A stretch of DNA of 64,000 bases from Prorocentrum cordatum. Taxonomy: Eukaryota > Sar > Dinophyceae > Prorocentrales > Prorocentraceae. The notes below the pieces were generated by a model. That model saw only the letters and a program-made list of their open reading frames with translations. It searched no databases and was not told the origin of the DNA. The position numbers and the translations under genes were made by a program. Below, in pieces: positions 9,673-19,989 of the stretch. Position 1 is the first letter of the stretch, and each line of letters starts with the position of its first letter. The DNA is taken from contig CAUYUJ010010491.1 in the NCBI GenBank assembly GCA_963575745.1, forward strand, positions 233,994 through 297,993, in the 5' to 3' direction.

Positions 9673-9800
9673 TGTAGCAGTATCGAGGCTTTTCCTCTCA
9701 ACCCTCGAAGCCAAAGGACCTGCAGTGCTTGCTCCCTCTCTGCCCTAACATGCTGACTCCTGCACACGGGGGTCCCTGACCCCAGCAAATACAATCTACA
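9673..9800 (-). repeat. Copia 5' LTR
   Basis: A 128-bp terminal repeat starting TGTAGAT and ending TGCTACA in the element's sense. It is nearly identical to the 3' LTR over the last 60 bases and diverged before that. Its outer edge abuts a BA-family repeat module at the TTAACAGAAATG point (other modules read TTGACAGAAATG), so the element borders the middle of a module. Confidence 0.85.
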
Positions 9801-10216
9801 ACATTAACAGAAATGATTAAAAAGTGTTGGGTTTCCTACGAATCCGCAAGAGCGCGCGGGATGAAATTTTGACCATTTGTTTTTGAAAAACTATTGGTTG
9901 TTTGATGTTTTTATGTTAAAATCGCTACGAAAACTAAGGTTTTGGAAGGATTTCGTCTTGCGCGCGCGAATGTCCACTTTACCTCATTTTTTGCAAGGGA
10001 TTCTTGAAGTTTGGTTATGTTAGAACAAGAAATGTCCACTTTAGCTTATTTTTTGCAAGGGAAAACCGATCGTAACAACACAACCGGATCTGGTACACAT
10101 CGTTTTGCCTGAGACTTCCTCACGAAAATGATGAAAATGTGGCTGCGGCCTAGGCGCGGCGAGGGGGTCGTGCACCAGGGGTCCCAACAACAATTATTTT
10201 TTAGAAGTAATAATGT
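9801..10216 (+). repeat. A half of BA module (copy 1)
   Basis: The same sequence as the second half of the modules at 38.6, 42.7, 43.5 and 44.4 kb: AAAAAGTGTTGGGTTTCC at the start, GGTTTTGGAAGGATTTCG, two copies of a unit ending TTTTTTGCAAGGGA, then GGCTGCGGCCTAGG and the shared tail ending AAGTAATAATGTTC before (CAA)n. The first half (B) is missing; the Copia 5' LTR takes its place. Confidence 0.85.
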
Positions 10217-10410
10217 TCAACAACAACAACAACAACCAACAACCAACAACCAACAACCAACAACCAACAACCAACAACCAACAACCAACAACCAACAACC
10301 AACAACCAACAACCAACAACAACAACAACAACAACAACAGCAATAAGAACAACCAACAACCAACAACCACAACAACAACAACAATAACAACAACAACAAC
10401 AACAACAAAA
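10217..10410 (+). repeat. (CAA)n / (CCAACAA)n microsatellite
   Basis: CAA repeats change into a run of the heptamer CCAACAA (about 10,235-10,318), then back to CAA with CAG and AAT variants. It follows the A-module tail, as in the 28-46 kb zone. Confidence 0.95.
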
Positions 10411-10797
10411 GCAAACGTGCACTGAGTAGCAGCGTGCAACATCGGGTAAAGTACGACATGTGCAAATAAACGCCTGGGACCGAAGAGGCCAACCCCAGGG
10501 CCGAAGCGGCCACCGAGAAAGAGAGGGAGAAGGAGAGGGAGAGGAAGAGGGAGAAGGAAAGTGGAAGGGCCTGGGGTAGCGGGAGAACGAGCAAGATAGG
10601 AAAAGGAAATGAGAGGGAGGAAAGGATGCTTCCCCTGTCGACCAGACCTGACTGCGTTCGAACAGAATCGAGTCTGCGCAAATAACGGTCGAGAATGGCC
10701 AATGCAGCTGCCATCTCTGGCCTGGCAGACCACCGTATACCAGGAGGCTGAACGAATGGGAAACATAATATTTCAGCATCAACAAAACTGCTCCTCA
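10411..10797. other. No gene; purine-rich stretch
   Basis: Unique sequence holding a strand-asymmetric GA-rich tract (about 10,513-10,627, AGGGAGAAGGAGAGGGAG-like). No coding signal recognised. Confidence 0.6.
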
Positions 10798-10890
10798 ACC
10801 TCCGCCTCCTCCTCCTCCTCCTCCTCCTCCTCCTCCTCCTCCTCCTCCTCCTCCTCCTCCTCCTCCTCCTCCTCCTCCTCCTCCTCCTCC
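10798..10890. repeat. (TCC)n microsatellite
   Basis: About 30 near-perfect CCT/TCC triplets. Confidence 0.97.
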
Positions 10891-11781
10891 TAGTGTGAAC
10901 CTGGCCAGGCTGTCGGCTCGGATACCGCCCCCCCCCCCGCCCAGGGTGCGGGGAGCTCTGCTAATCGAAAGCCTGCCCTTTTGCCACGAGCTGCTACTCC
11001 CTCCACCGCTGCAACCTCACTCCTCTCCCCCCGATGAGTCAGCGACCCGCATTCGGTGATCGTGCCCTGCTCGGCTAGTTTGGCATTGAGCAAGCGGGTT
11101 TTGTGGCAAACGAGTCCTGGACCCTGGGACCTTCCCTCAGGACCAGCCAGCGTTCTGCCCCCTAAAGTGGGTCGACGGTCCCGGGACCCGTTTCCCTCAT
11201 GACCTTTTTCCTTCATGGCGACTAGTCGTCCAAGAATAACGGGTAGACGGCGGCGCCAGCATGAAGGGAGAACATCGTATGGTTGAGGAAGTGTTTCGGC
11301 ATGCCTGTCCTCCTCTCGGTTGAAATCCGTGGGTTCGGAGCTTCAATAACTCAACGCACATGTGCATCTCTCACGCCTCCCGAAACAGCGCGGTGCATAT
11401 TTGATTGTCGCTGGCCTCGGTTCCCGAGCAGCAAAAGCGCGTGATCTGCAACTCGCCGATGGGCCACGGCAGCGACACGTTCACCGGGCTGCCAGGCGCG
11501 CCTCTCCCCAGATGCGGGCAAGGCAAATTCGGGCATGCACGCTGCCTGGGGTGCATCCCATGCCATGCTCAGCCCGACGCCCCCTCACAACAAGGACCCA
11601 CACGAACAGCACAAGTCAGTAAACATCCAACTAAGTATGGTTTTGCCGCGTCGTTTCTGAACCAAGACCAAAACTAGATGAGTAAGTACTCAAACGGCCA
11701 AGGCCGAGAAAGACTGGTGCCTGACTCGACTCGCAATTAGTACGGCCTGGCAACCACGAGTATTTGCGCACGCGGCCAACG
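10891..11781. other. No assigned feature
   Basis: GC-rich sequence without a convincing open frame or repeat. Several overlapping short open frames exist on both strands, as expected by chance at this base composition. Confidence 0.5.
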
Positions 11782-11932
11782 CCAAGGCGACAACACCATG
11801 GCAAGAAAAATTATCCTGGCGAAGGACCCAACCATATGCAGTTGTGAGTATCGCAATTGGGAGTATCTTCTTCGGTGGCGCTCCCTATGGGGCCACGAAC
11901 CGCATGAGGGGTGTGCCGAAATGTGGCGGGGT
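11782..11932 (+). repeat. Partial copy of the 13.1-kb repeat locus
   Basis: A 29-bp block around AAGGCGACAACACCATGG (11782-11810) is identical to 13275-13303, and TTCGGTGGCGCTCCCTATGG...GTGTGCCGAAATG (about 11,869-11,932) is a diverged copy of the 90-bp unit at 13,078-13,270. The order of the two blocks is reversed relative to the other locus. Confidence 0.8.
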
Positions 11933-12275
11933 ACACAACGCAAAGGAATACGATAGATCTGATTACGAGAGAAAGAACGCGGGTGAGTCAGAGCGCGAGG
12001 GAATCTGAGTATGAATGGGTCTGCGCGCGAGTGAATATATTTGCATGAATGCGATCATGGAACCGCCTAGTGTAAGTGTCGAGCATGCCTGTCCGAACAC
12101 ACGTGACACTGGGCGTGGCCGCCGCAGGCAGCTTCCGCGGGAACCCCGACGGCAGCGTCCGCACGTCGCGACGCCCATGTCGGCACGCCTCTTGCGAGGA
12201 TCGCGCCCGCTTTCGGCTCTTCTTTTCCTTCCTCTTTGCCCGCGCACTCCAAAATCCAAGGCTGCGGGCGCAGCG

Positions 12276-12528
12276 CAGCGCGGAGTCCCCGCGACGCGCG
12301 CTGGTCGCCCCGGGCGGGGTCCCAGCGACGCGCGCGGGTCGTCCGCTGCGCGAAGCAGAGAGAGCTGACTAGCTAACTGGCTGGCTGATAGCGGGCCAGT
12401 CTCTGACCGCTGGGCAGAGCGACGACGGGCGAACGAGGCGCCGGGCCCCCCGCAGCACGGAGTTCCCGCGACGCGCGCTGGTCGCCCCGAGAGGTCCCAG
12501 CGACGCGCGCGGGTCGTCCGCGGCGCGA
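12276..12528 (+). repeat. Pair of ~78-bp direct repeats
   Basis: 12,276-12,354 and 12,452-12,528 share CCGCGACGCGCGCTGGTCGC and GTCCCAGCGACGCGCGCGGG with few changes. They are separated by about 100 bp. The role is unknown. Confidence 0.85.
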
Positions 12529-12588
12529 GGCCAAACAATTAGTCGGGCAGTCGAAAGAAGGCGCGGCTCGGGGGAGACGCTCCTCAGG

Positions 12589-13060
12589 TCAGGCCTCGCG
12601 GATGAACTCGGTGAAGCCGAGCTCCCTGGCGAGGGCCGTCGCTTCCCTCCTGCACCGCTTCGTGCGCGCCGCAAACTGCTCCAGCTGCTTCCGCAAGCCC
12701 TGCGGCGGCCCTGCCAGGAAGAACTCGATGCGCGGCGCCCGCATGAGCAGGAGGTCCTCGTGGCGCGTGGCGCGCGAGAGCAGCACGTAGAGCTCCAGCC
12801 ACCAGTCGTCGTCCTCCTTCTTGCCGTTCCCTACCTCGTGGCGGCCGCAATCCAGGATCACGCCTGGGCGACGTCGACCGAGGGAGCAGCGCGCCGGGCA
12901 GCCGACGGCCCAGGGCGAGAGTCCACAGGACCGAGAGATGGTCTGGCCGCGGACTGCTCGCGCCCCGGAGGTCTGGCCGCCCCCGGAGCGCCGTTCCCCC
13001 GCCCCGTCGCCTTCGCGCACGGTGCGCCCCTGGCACGCCACCGTGGTGATGACCCTGCCG
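12589..13060 (-). pseudogene. C-terminal end of an SF1 (PIF1/RecD-like) helicase
   Basis: Superfamily 1 helicases use ATP to unwind DNA. A last-exon-like stretch (12589-12867) reads GVILDCGRHEVGN, then WWLELYVLLSRATRHEDLLL, which matches helicase motif VI (Y-V-x-x-S-R-A), followed by an Arg/Lys-rich helical tail ending GFTEFIREA at a stop. About 150 bases upstream in the same frame (about 13,010-13,060) VITTVACQGRT fits motif V (QGxT). The bases between do not look coding and end in CCCAG just before GVILD, so a short intron is likely. No Walker A or B part is visible upstream, where a 90-bp tandem repeat starts instead. I read it as a truncated gene copy; an exon of a larger gene cannot be excluded. 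Confidence 0.6.
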
Positions 13061-13077
13061 TGCGAGAAATGCGGGGG

Positions 13078-13303
13078 GTGTGCCGAAATGGGTGGGGGTG
13101 ACGCATGCGGGCGGCGGGCACTGGGGCCTTCGGTGGAGCTCCCTATGGAGCCACGAAACGTGTGAGGGGTGTGCCGAAATGGGTGTGGGGGACGCATGCG
13201 GCCGCGGGCACTGGGGCCTTCGGTGGAGCTCCCTATGGAGCCACGAAACGTGTGAGGGGTGTGCCGAAATGGGTCCAAGGCGACAACACCATGGCAAGAA
13301 AAA
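13078..13303 (+). repeat. 90-bp tandem repeat
   Basis: GTGTGCCGAAATG recurs at 13,078, 13,169 and 13,259, giving a unit of 90-91 bp in just over two copies. Each unit includes GGGGCCTTCGGTGGAGCTCC. A diverged single copy lies at 11.87 kb. Confidence 0.92.
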
Positions 13304-14320
13304 CAAACAGCTGACTACGGATGCGAAGCGCGAACCCAAGCAACAAGACATTCACAATGTAATCAAAGTCGAAGCAGAAGCACAAGCTCAATTAGAAAGC
13401 GCGACGTGGTCAAGGAGAGTCAACAATCAACCAAGAACGAGATGCGTTAATCCAAAAGTTTGGAAAAAACGCATTGATGCGGTCATCGCCGATGCGAGAG
13501 AAACGCTCTACACAGAGTGTTACCATTGCATGGGCGAAAGCGACGTTCTGACCGCGAAACATCGGTGGCGAACCCACAAAGGTATGCTGGCACACCGGAC
13601 GACGGCCAACGCACGAAGCGCAAGCGACGTTCCCACGAAAAGAAACGACGAGCGCTTACGTCCGCATCGAGCACTACAACACTCCGACCGCCTGGCTCGA
13701 AGAGCCAACCCCGGCCCATCAGCGTGAACCGTCGAGAAAAACTCGTACTACACGCAACCGCGCTCGCAAACGAAAAATTGATACGGGGCCCCACGTGGGA
13801 GAGCTGCGCGATCTCACCGGAACTACCCAAAAATGTTCACACGAAACTCTTCTAGGAGAACTCGATAAAACAATCGCGCTACAGGCGGCTCCGAAATGCG
13901 AGGCGAGCCTGCGGAGGCCCCGAAGAGACCACAAAGAAGCGCCAAAGGAGTTCTCCACGAGCTTCACAAAGCTTACACTGCAACACAATGCTGCAACAAT
14001 CAGGCTGCACCACGTCGTGTCATCATAAGGCAATTATCCATACAGCTTTCGACAATTCAATCAAAATTTTCGGATGCACGTGACGATGCCGCGCTGGTAC
14101 GGTGGCGGCGCTTGCCGCAAACAATATGACTTTGAAGTTGATGTTTGGTGCCACGACCCAACGAAGATACTGACGGAACACAGCTTGATGAAGTAACAGA
14201 CGTATCGCACGGTACAAAACCACCACTCTGGACAAGAAATTGCGGGCGCGGTATAACGCACGGCACATATCCCGCCTAGTACTTGCGCGGATGCTGTTGT
14301 TTTGTTATAAGAAAATTCAG
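13304..14320 (+). other. Weak plus-strand coding candidates
   Basis: This stretch is less GC-rich than its surroundings. One plus-strand frame (to 13,727) has KVWKKRIDAVIADARETLY followed by a C-X2-C...H-X4-H spacing (CYHC...HRWRTH). Another frame (13,517-13,855) is open over the same bases. I recognise no family; this may be an old transposon fragment or chance. Confidence 0.25.
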
Positions 14321-14605
14321 CGAAGGGCGCGCAAAGAGCGGGGCGCTCTGGCCGCGTGACAGAGCCCCCTGCCCTCGCCCAGAGCGACTATGGAATCGAT
14401 ACAGCGGGGCGCGCGGGCGGCTGGCCAAGCGAGCGCCCTAGCTGAAACTAAACAGCAACGAGTACCATGTCTCGCGCTCGCCGAGCACTCGGCAATGGCG
14501 CCCCTTGCTCAACGTGCTGTTGTTACGAATGCCTTCAGCGACGGGCGTCAACGAGCGGGGCGCCCTGGCCGTGCGACGGAGATCCCCGCCCACGCTCGCC
14601 TCCGC
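14321..14605 (+). repeat. Pair of ~65-bp diverged direct repeats
   Basis: 14,321-14,385 and 14,537-14,605 both contain GAGCGGGGCGC, CTGGCCG and a CTCGCC end at matching spacing. Confidence 0.6.
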
Positions 14606-14619
14606 AGTCAGGCACGCCA

Positions 14620-17260
14620 TCAGCACCCCTGAAGCATGTCTGGCAGGCGGCCCCGCGGGCAGCCAGGGCGATCGCGCGCGGCACGAGGCCGAACTTTCCA
14701 GCCGCAGCGCGCAGCCCACCCGGCGGCCGGGAGGAAGGGTGCCCCAATGAGAACTGCACGCAACACCCTGAACCCACGATTCAGCACTTGCGCCAGGCCC
14801 TCCGGAGCTGCGCTAGCTGCTAGCCGCTGCTCCGCCGCCAACTGGCGCGCGGCTGCATCGAGGAGCTCCAAGCGACGGACGGCCCGTCTCGCCGCGGAGC
14901 CCCTCGTGGACGCGGTCGACCAGCGCCTGCAGAGCGCCCTCGCCGCGAGCGCCTGGACGACTTCTCCCACGCGGGCCTGCGAGGAGAAATGACGCGGCGC
15001 TTCTTCCTGCCGCCCAGCTTCGCCCTCGCGGCGTTGCCGAGCGGCGCCGGGAACGCGGGCGACGCGAAGTGCTCTTCGATCGCGGCCTGGCTGCGAAGAG
15101 GACCCCGAAGCCCTGGCCCACGGGCAGCCGCGCCTGCTCGACACCGGGCGGGCCGCCCCAGCCATGGAGGTCGAGGAAGGACGGGCGGCTCGCGAGCTCC
15201 GCGCGGCCGAGCACGTCCTCCACGCCCAGCGACGCCTCAGAGACGGCCTCTGGGAACAGCCCTCCCAGCCCGATGACCCGCTCGATTTCCATCGGCGCCC
15301 CCTGAGTCAGCCAACCCGGGAGGGCGGCCGGGGCCCGAAATCTGCGCCCGCACGGCGCGCGCCAGCTCCGCGAGCCAGGCGGGCGCCGGATGCGCGCACC
15401 GACCCGAGACCCCCTCCCTGCGGACGCGCTGCAGGAAGCCCTCGCTGGAACCACAGCGCGCGGGCGCTGGGCCGCGCGCATCCATGGCCTCGCGAAACTC
15501 GAAGTTTTGGCGCCGCTGCGAGAATCACTGATATGGGCGCCATCGCCGACCAGAAAATAAGTCGCGTCCGCCAGAGTGCCCCCGGCCCCATCAGGCCCGC
15601 GCGCCACGCGGAATTCTCTGCGAGCCTGAGGTCTGCAGCTGGGGCTGCGGTGGCGCCGCGCAGAACGCGGCGGCGCACCTGGTCTTCCACTGCCTGGGCA
15701 AGCAAGCCCATGGCCACGTCCCCAGAAAGGTCGGCCATCGACCACGACGACGCGGGCGGGGGCGCTTCTGGCGCGCCAGCACGGCGCGCCTCGCGGGGCC
15801 TCGGACCCAGGGCGCCCTGCCCATCCCAGGGCCCGCGCCCCCCCTCACTCGCGATGGACCGCGCGGCGGGGCCCCTGGCTCACGCGGCAGACGCGCTTGC
15901 GCCCCCGCCAGCAGGGTGCGCGGCAGCCATTGGCATTGTCGCTCCACAAATAACAAGTCTCCAGAGACTTCTCCCGAGCGGCGCCATGACCGCCGCGGCC
16001 AACTCCGCGCTGCTGAGGACCAGGCGGGGCAGCTGAAACGCTGGGCAAACGCGCCCAGCGGCGCGCCCTCCAGCCGGTCGACCAGGGCGCCCGCTGCTGG
16101 GCGCCTAGCAGAGTGCCCGCGCGACAGGCAGCAAAGGACGGCGACGCGCGCCCACTACCAGTGGGCCATCCTCGGGCCCTCGCGTCCGAACGCGATCTCG
16201 CCGACGACGCGCGCCCACGCCTGGTCCGCGGGACCCCCCATCGCCAAGTGCAACTCCACGTGGGCGCCCCAAATCTCGAACCGCGCCGCTTCGTCGGCCA
16301 TCAGGATGACGCCCCAGTAGTCGAGGCACCGGGGCGAGAGCTGGCGGGCGCCCTCCACGCGCGCGTCGAGCGCCGAGGGAGGCGCCGAGCCCGGGGAGAC
16401 GACGCTCGACCAGAAGACGAGGCAGCAGGACCGCCGCGCCTCAAACATCGAGAGGCCCGTCAACATCTGCGTCTCTAGCCTGCCGTCAACGAATGCCTGC
16501 GCCGCGAACTCCCGCGCTTTTCAAACGCCCGGCGGCCACGCGGCCCGAATGCGGCGAAGTCGACGCACGGAGCGGACTTGCCGACCCTCGCTGAAAGGCC
16601 AGGCAACAGCTCCTCCGTCGGCCGCGCGGCAGGCGGCAGCGGCCCACTGGCGACTGCGATGCACCCCTGGCGCGCCCCCTCGGCCGCATCCTTGCCGAAG
16701 ACGGCGAAAAGTCGAGACAGTCCACCACGCGCCGCTCGGCGCCCACCCGCGCCTCGGCAAGCGCCGACACCTCCGCCCGAGGAGCGGCTGGTCGAAACGG
16801 CGGGGCCGCCGGCAGCGCGGCGCTCAGGCTCGGCAGCGGCAGCGTCGCCACGTCGAACTCGGCGCGGATTGCGCGCGCGGCTCGCCCCCGGCCAACAGCG
16901 GTCACGGGGGCGCCGCCCACTGCGAGCGCCTCCATGACTTGGAACAGGTCGCCTCGTGGCACCGGCACAAAGTCCGCGATTTCGGAGGCCTCGCCGCCGC
17001 CGACGGCGGCCACCAGCGCCTCGCCGAGGGAACTCCCGAACCCGCAAATGGCAGCCCCGCGAAGGCGGAGCGGCCCGCGGTCCGAGGCGGGGCGCGCCGG
17101 CCAGGCGCGCCCGGCATCGAAGACCCAGCCCCGCGCCCGCCCGCGGGCACGGACCCCGCCGCGCCCCCCGGGAGGGGCGCCCTCGCAAGGTCGGCGGCGC
17201 GAAGGAGAGACGCAAACTGGCCCAGCGTGGAGGACGGGAGGGACTTGGCCCATCGAGCGC
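14620..17260 (-). other. GC-rich region with weak minus-strand protein-like segments
   Basis: Minus-strand segments look more protein-like than the plus-strand shadows: 16,486-17,253 (SSLGEALVAAVGGGEASEIA), 16,155-16,466 (RFEIWGAHVELHLAMGG), 15,307-15,738 (MADLSGDVAMGLLAQAVEDQ) and 14,813-15,745 (EIERVIGLGGLFPEAVSEAS). No single frame connects them. The WGAH motif recurs at 49.7-50.1 kb. It could be exons of one gene or a decayed element; I recognise no domain, and high GC alone can give long open frames. Confidence 0.3.
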
Positions 17261-18438
17261 TCGAGCGCCTTGACTCGCGCTCGCCTAGCCCGCCGCCCTT
17301 CGCACTATTGCTGGATATGCCGAGGGTGCAGGCGACGGGTTTCGTCGCTGATCCCTTTGCCACGACCAGGGCGCGCGGCCGCCCTGACATGCCCCTGCGC
17401 TCCTCTGTTCGAAAAAGCGGGAGGGGGATTCTGATGCACTTGGTTCACTTCCCTCCGTCGTCGCGCCTCTCGCACTCTTCCCATAAAATGCCCCCACCCA
17501 CCGCCGTCGCGCCCCCGCCGCCCAACAGCGCGCACAGGTAATTGCGCCGCGATGGCAAGTGGACACGGCGCCCCACCCCCCGCGGCGCCCCCCCCGCCTG
17601 TGACTCCACAGCGCGCCGCGGTGCATCCTGTGCCGCGGGCCGTCGGCGCGTGCTCCTTTGTTGCCTGCCCGCATTGTTGCGCACGTGCGCATTGCTGCCG
17701 TTTGCGGGCACCCTCGCCGCCCCTGCTTGTCGGACAACCCGCGGTCGGCCTCGGCTCGGGGGCGATCAAGGAGCCAGTTGCTGCTTTTGTCTACCAGCGG
17801 ACACACAGACCATGGTTCGTACTGGAAAAGCAAGTCGAGGCGAAACGCGAGCGGCAACTTCCTCGGCCTCTGCCACGCCCCCTGCTGATGCCTCCAACCC
17901 CGCGGGCGACTGCTGCGCTGACGTCCTGGCCAAGCTCCGCGAGCCTTGCTTGTTCGGCGGGTCGCGCGATGGGGGGGCCAGGGAAGGGCCAGTTTCCGAA
18001 AAGGCGTTCGCCCATCCCGCTCGAGATTCGACAGATCTTTCGACAGAGCATTCGCGCGACCACGCGGGTGCATTTTCGTCGCAGCACGGCGGAGGCAATC
18101 CGCGCGGGCGCTCGCAGTAGTCACGTCGGGAGCGCTCGACTAACAAATTGCCCGGGCGCAAGAGGGGGGGCGCGGGAATGCAGGGCGGCCGCGAAGAGAG
18201 CGGAGAGGGGGGAGGGCATTCACAAGTGAAAAAATTGCACGGCGAGCGCGCCAGCGCGGCCAGCCAGGGCCGCGGCGCCAGGGCCGTGGACGCGGGGCGG
18301 CACCCATGCCACACCGACTACAGCCAGGGCTGCGCGCGCTGAGGGCGCGGGGGGCAAGGTGCCAGCAGTGCGCCAATACAGAAGCCCCAGGGAGTACCAG
18401 GTACGAGTGCCACATCCGGTCGTTCGCCACGTAAACGC
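17261..18438. other. No assigned feature
   Basis: GC-rich DNA with overlapping open frames on both strands and no motif I can defend. Confidence 0.5.
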
Positions 18439-18439
18439 C

Positions 18440-18910
18440 TGCGATGGCCTCAAGACGGCCCAACAGGCCTTCAAAACGCCCCATAAGAAGTCCCCAAGCG
18501 GCGCCCCAAGAGGGCTCCCACAAGCAAACATTGTCCCATTCCCGTAGAAAAACGTACATTTTAAACATATCCGCCTCTGCGTCTTTCACACATTTCAAGG
18601 CGGTCCAAGAGGCCCCCAAGATCACCCCAAAACGGCCCGGGAGACCCTCAAGACCGCTCAAAGACGGCCCAAGAGCGCTCCAAAAAGGCCCAAGAAACCC
18701 TCAAGAATTATTTTTCAGAGCCCAGGAGGGCTCCAAATCGGTCCAAGATGGGCCCGAAAAGCCCTCCAGACGGTCCAAGAGAGCCGGGAAACGCCGAAAT
18801 ATCACTCCAAAGCGCCTACGATGGCCTCAAGACGGCCCAACAGGCCTTCAAGACGCCCCAAGAGGTCCACAAGAGGTCCCCAAACGGCGCCTCGTGCCTC
18901 CAGGAAGCTG
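18440..18910 (+). repeat. G-array 1
   Basis: A degenerate array of 11-14-bp units close to CCAAGAGGCCCC / CCAAGACGGCCC. It contains an AT-rich island (about 18,545-18,612, ACATTTTAAACATATCC). It directly precedes the truncated LINE end. Confidence 0.9.
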
Positions 18911-18975
18911 AGCGCGCGAGGGCTGCCGCCGCCCGCGACGGCTTTGCGACGTGCCCAACTTGGCAGGAGGTCTGA

Positions 18976-19923
18976 GACGGCGCGCGCCCTGAACAGACAG
19001 AGCCAGAGCCGGGCGAGTGGCAGCACGGATGGCAGTACCACGCCTCCGCAGCCCGAGAGCGGCGCTACAGGGAGGAGGTCGTTCCCCCGAGCCTCACAGA
19101 CGACCAGCAGTGGATGCTCGACTCGCAGGGAGGCCGCTGCGGCGGACGGCACCTGGCCCTGATCCCCTCGACGCCAGAAAGCACGTTCACGCCAGAGCGC
19201 TTCCGGGCACTGCTCCAGAGACGGCTCCGCTTGCCGCTGGACGCCACGGCAAGCAGGTGCAACGGGCGCTCCTGCCAGGCCCACTTGGACGAGAGAGGCG
19301 ACCACAGAGCAGCTTGCCCCCGCAGCGGACGCCTGCTGAAGCGCGGCGCTCCCATCGAGCGGATGTGGGCCCAGGTGTGCCGGGAGGCAGGAGGCCGTGT
19401 CCGCACCGACGTGTTCCTGCGCGACATGAACCTCCCGGGCAATGCCGCCAACGACGAGCGCCGCATCGAGGTGGTGGCCAACGGCCTCCCTGCCTACCAC
19501 GGCAGGCAGCTCGCCATCGACGCCTGCATCGTATCCCCGCTGAGGGCCACCGGCAGGCCGATTGCGCGGAGGCTCCGCCCAGGACTCGCGCTGAAACGGG
19601 CGAGGCGCCGCAAGCAAACGACTTACCCTGAGCTGGTGGGCTCGCGACGCTACCTGCTCGTAGCCAGAGCAGAGACGGGCGGCCGCTGGGACGAGGAGGC
19701 GCACAAGCTCCTCGTTACCCTGGCCCGCGCCCGGGCGAGGAGCGCGCCGGCGGCGCTGCGAGGATCGCTTGCGACCGCGCTGCTGCACAGGTGGAGCGGC
19801 ATGTTGGCTTACGCCATCCACGACGCCCTGGCCGCGAGCCTGCTCGAGGACGTGCCCTCTGAAACGCTAGCGACCGACGGGGAGAATCCCTGGCGAGGGG
19901 ACGTTCTGTCGGCGCTCCCCTGA
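18976..19923 (+). pseudogene. 5'-truncated LINE C-terminus (CCHC + endonuclease-like)
   Basis: The C-terminal end of a LINE Pol that I recognise as a recurrent dinoflagellate type. The frame is open from 18,976, after a TGA at 18,973; an ATG at 19,114 is probably not the natural start, because EWQHGWQYHA upstream is also in-frame and conserved in such proteins. A CCHC knuckle, C-X4-C-X9-H-X3-C (CNGRSCQAHLDERGDHRAAC), is followed by WAQVCREAGGRV and by RRIEVVANGL...LAIDACIVSPL, which resembles the PD-(D/E)XK restriction-like endonuclease of R2-type LINEs. GGRWDEEAHKLLVTLARARA follows, then a stop at 19,921-19,923. The whole RT is missing, replaced by G-array 1, as expected for 5' truncation during insertion. 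No frameshift occurs in what remains. Confidence 0.8.
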
Positions 19924-19989
19924 GAGCACCGGCGCCCGCGTGGGGGCGCGCGCGGGCAGGGCGGGGCACAGCAGCTCGCAGGAACGCCG

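Larger units (their letters stand above)
3659..9800 (-). mobile_element. Ty1/Copia LTR retrotransposon, nearly full length
   Basis: A 6.1-kb minus-strand element. The order is 5' LTR (9673-9800), primer-binding site (9661-9672), gag-protease (8045-9592), integrase (7131-8078), A-rich interruption (7065-7190), RT-RNase H with a C-terminal extension (4239-7085), about 430 bp of untranslated sequence, and 3' LTR (3659-3811). Protease and integrase precede RT, which is the Copia order. Both LTRs begin TGTAG and end CTACA in the element's orientation. The flanking five bases (GAAAC left, ACATT right) do not match, so no target-site duplication is visible. I see no clear polypurine tract next to the 3' LTR. 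Three in-frame stops in the A-rich tract make this copy non-autonomous as it stands, unless the tract is bypassed. Confidence 0.93.

Noticed and set aside
3649-9805. Five-base target-site duplication around the Copia element
   Set aside because: GAAAC and ACATT flank the LTRs and do not match, even when shifted by a few bases.
17285-18124. 279-codon minus-strand open frame
   Set aside because: High GC leaves frames open on both strands here, and the Arg-rich composition and lack of motifs look like a shadow frame.
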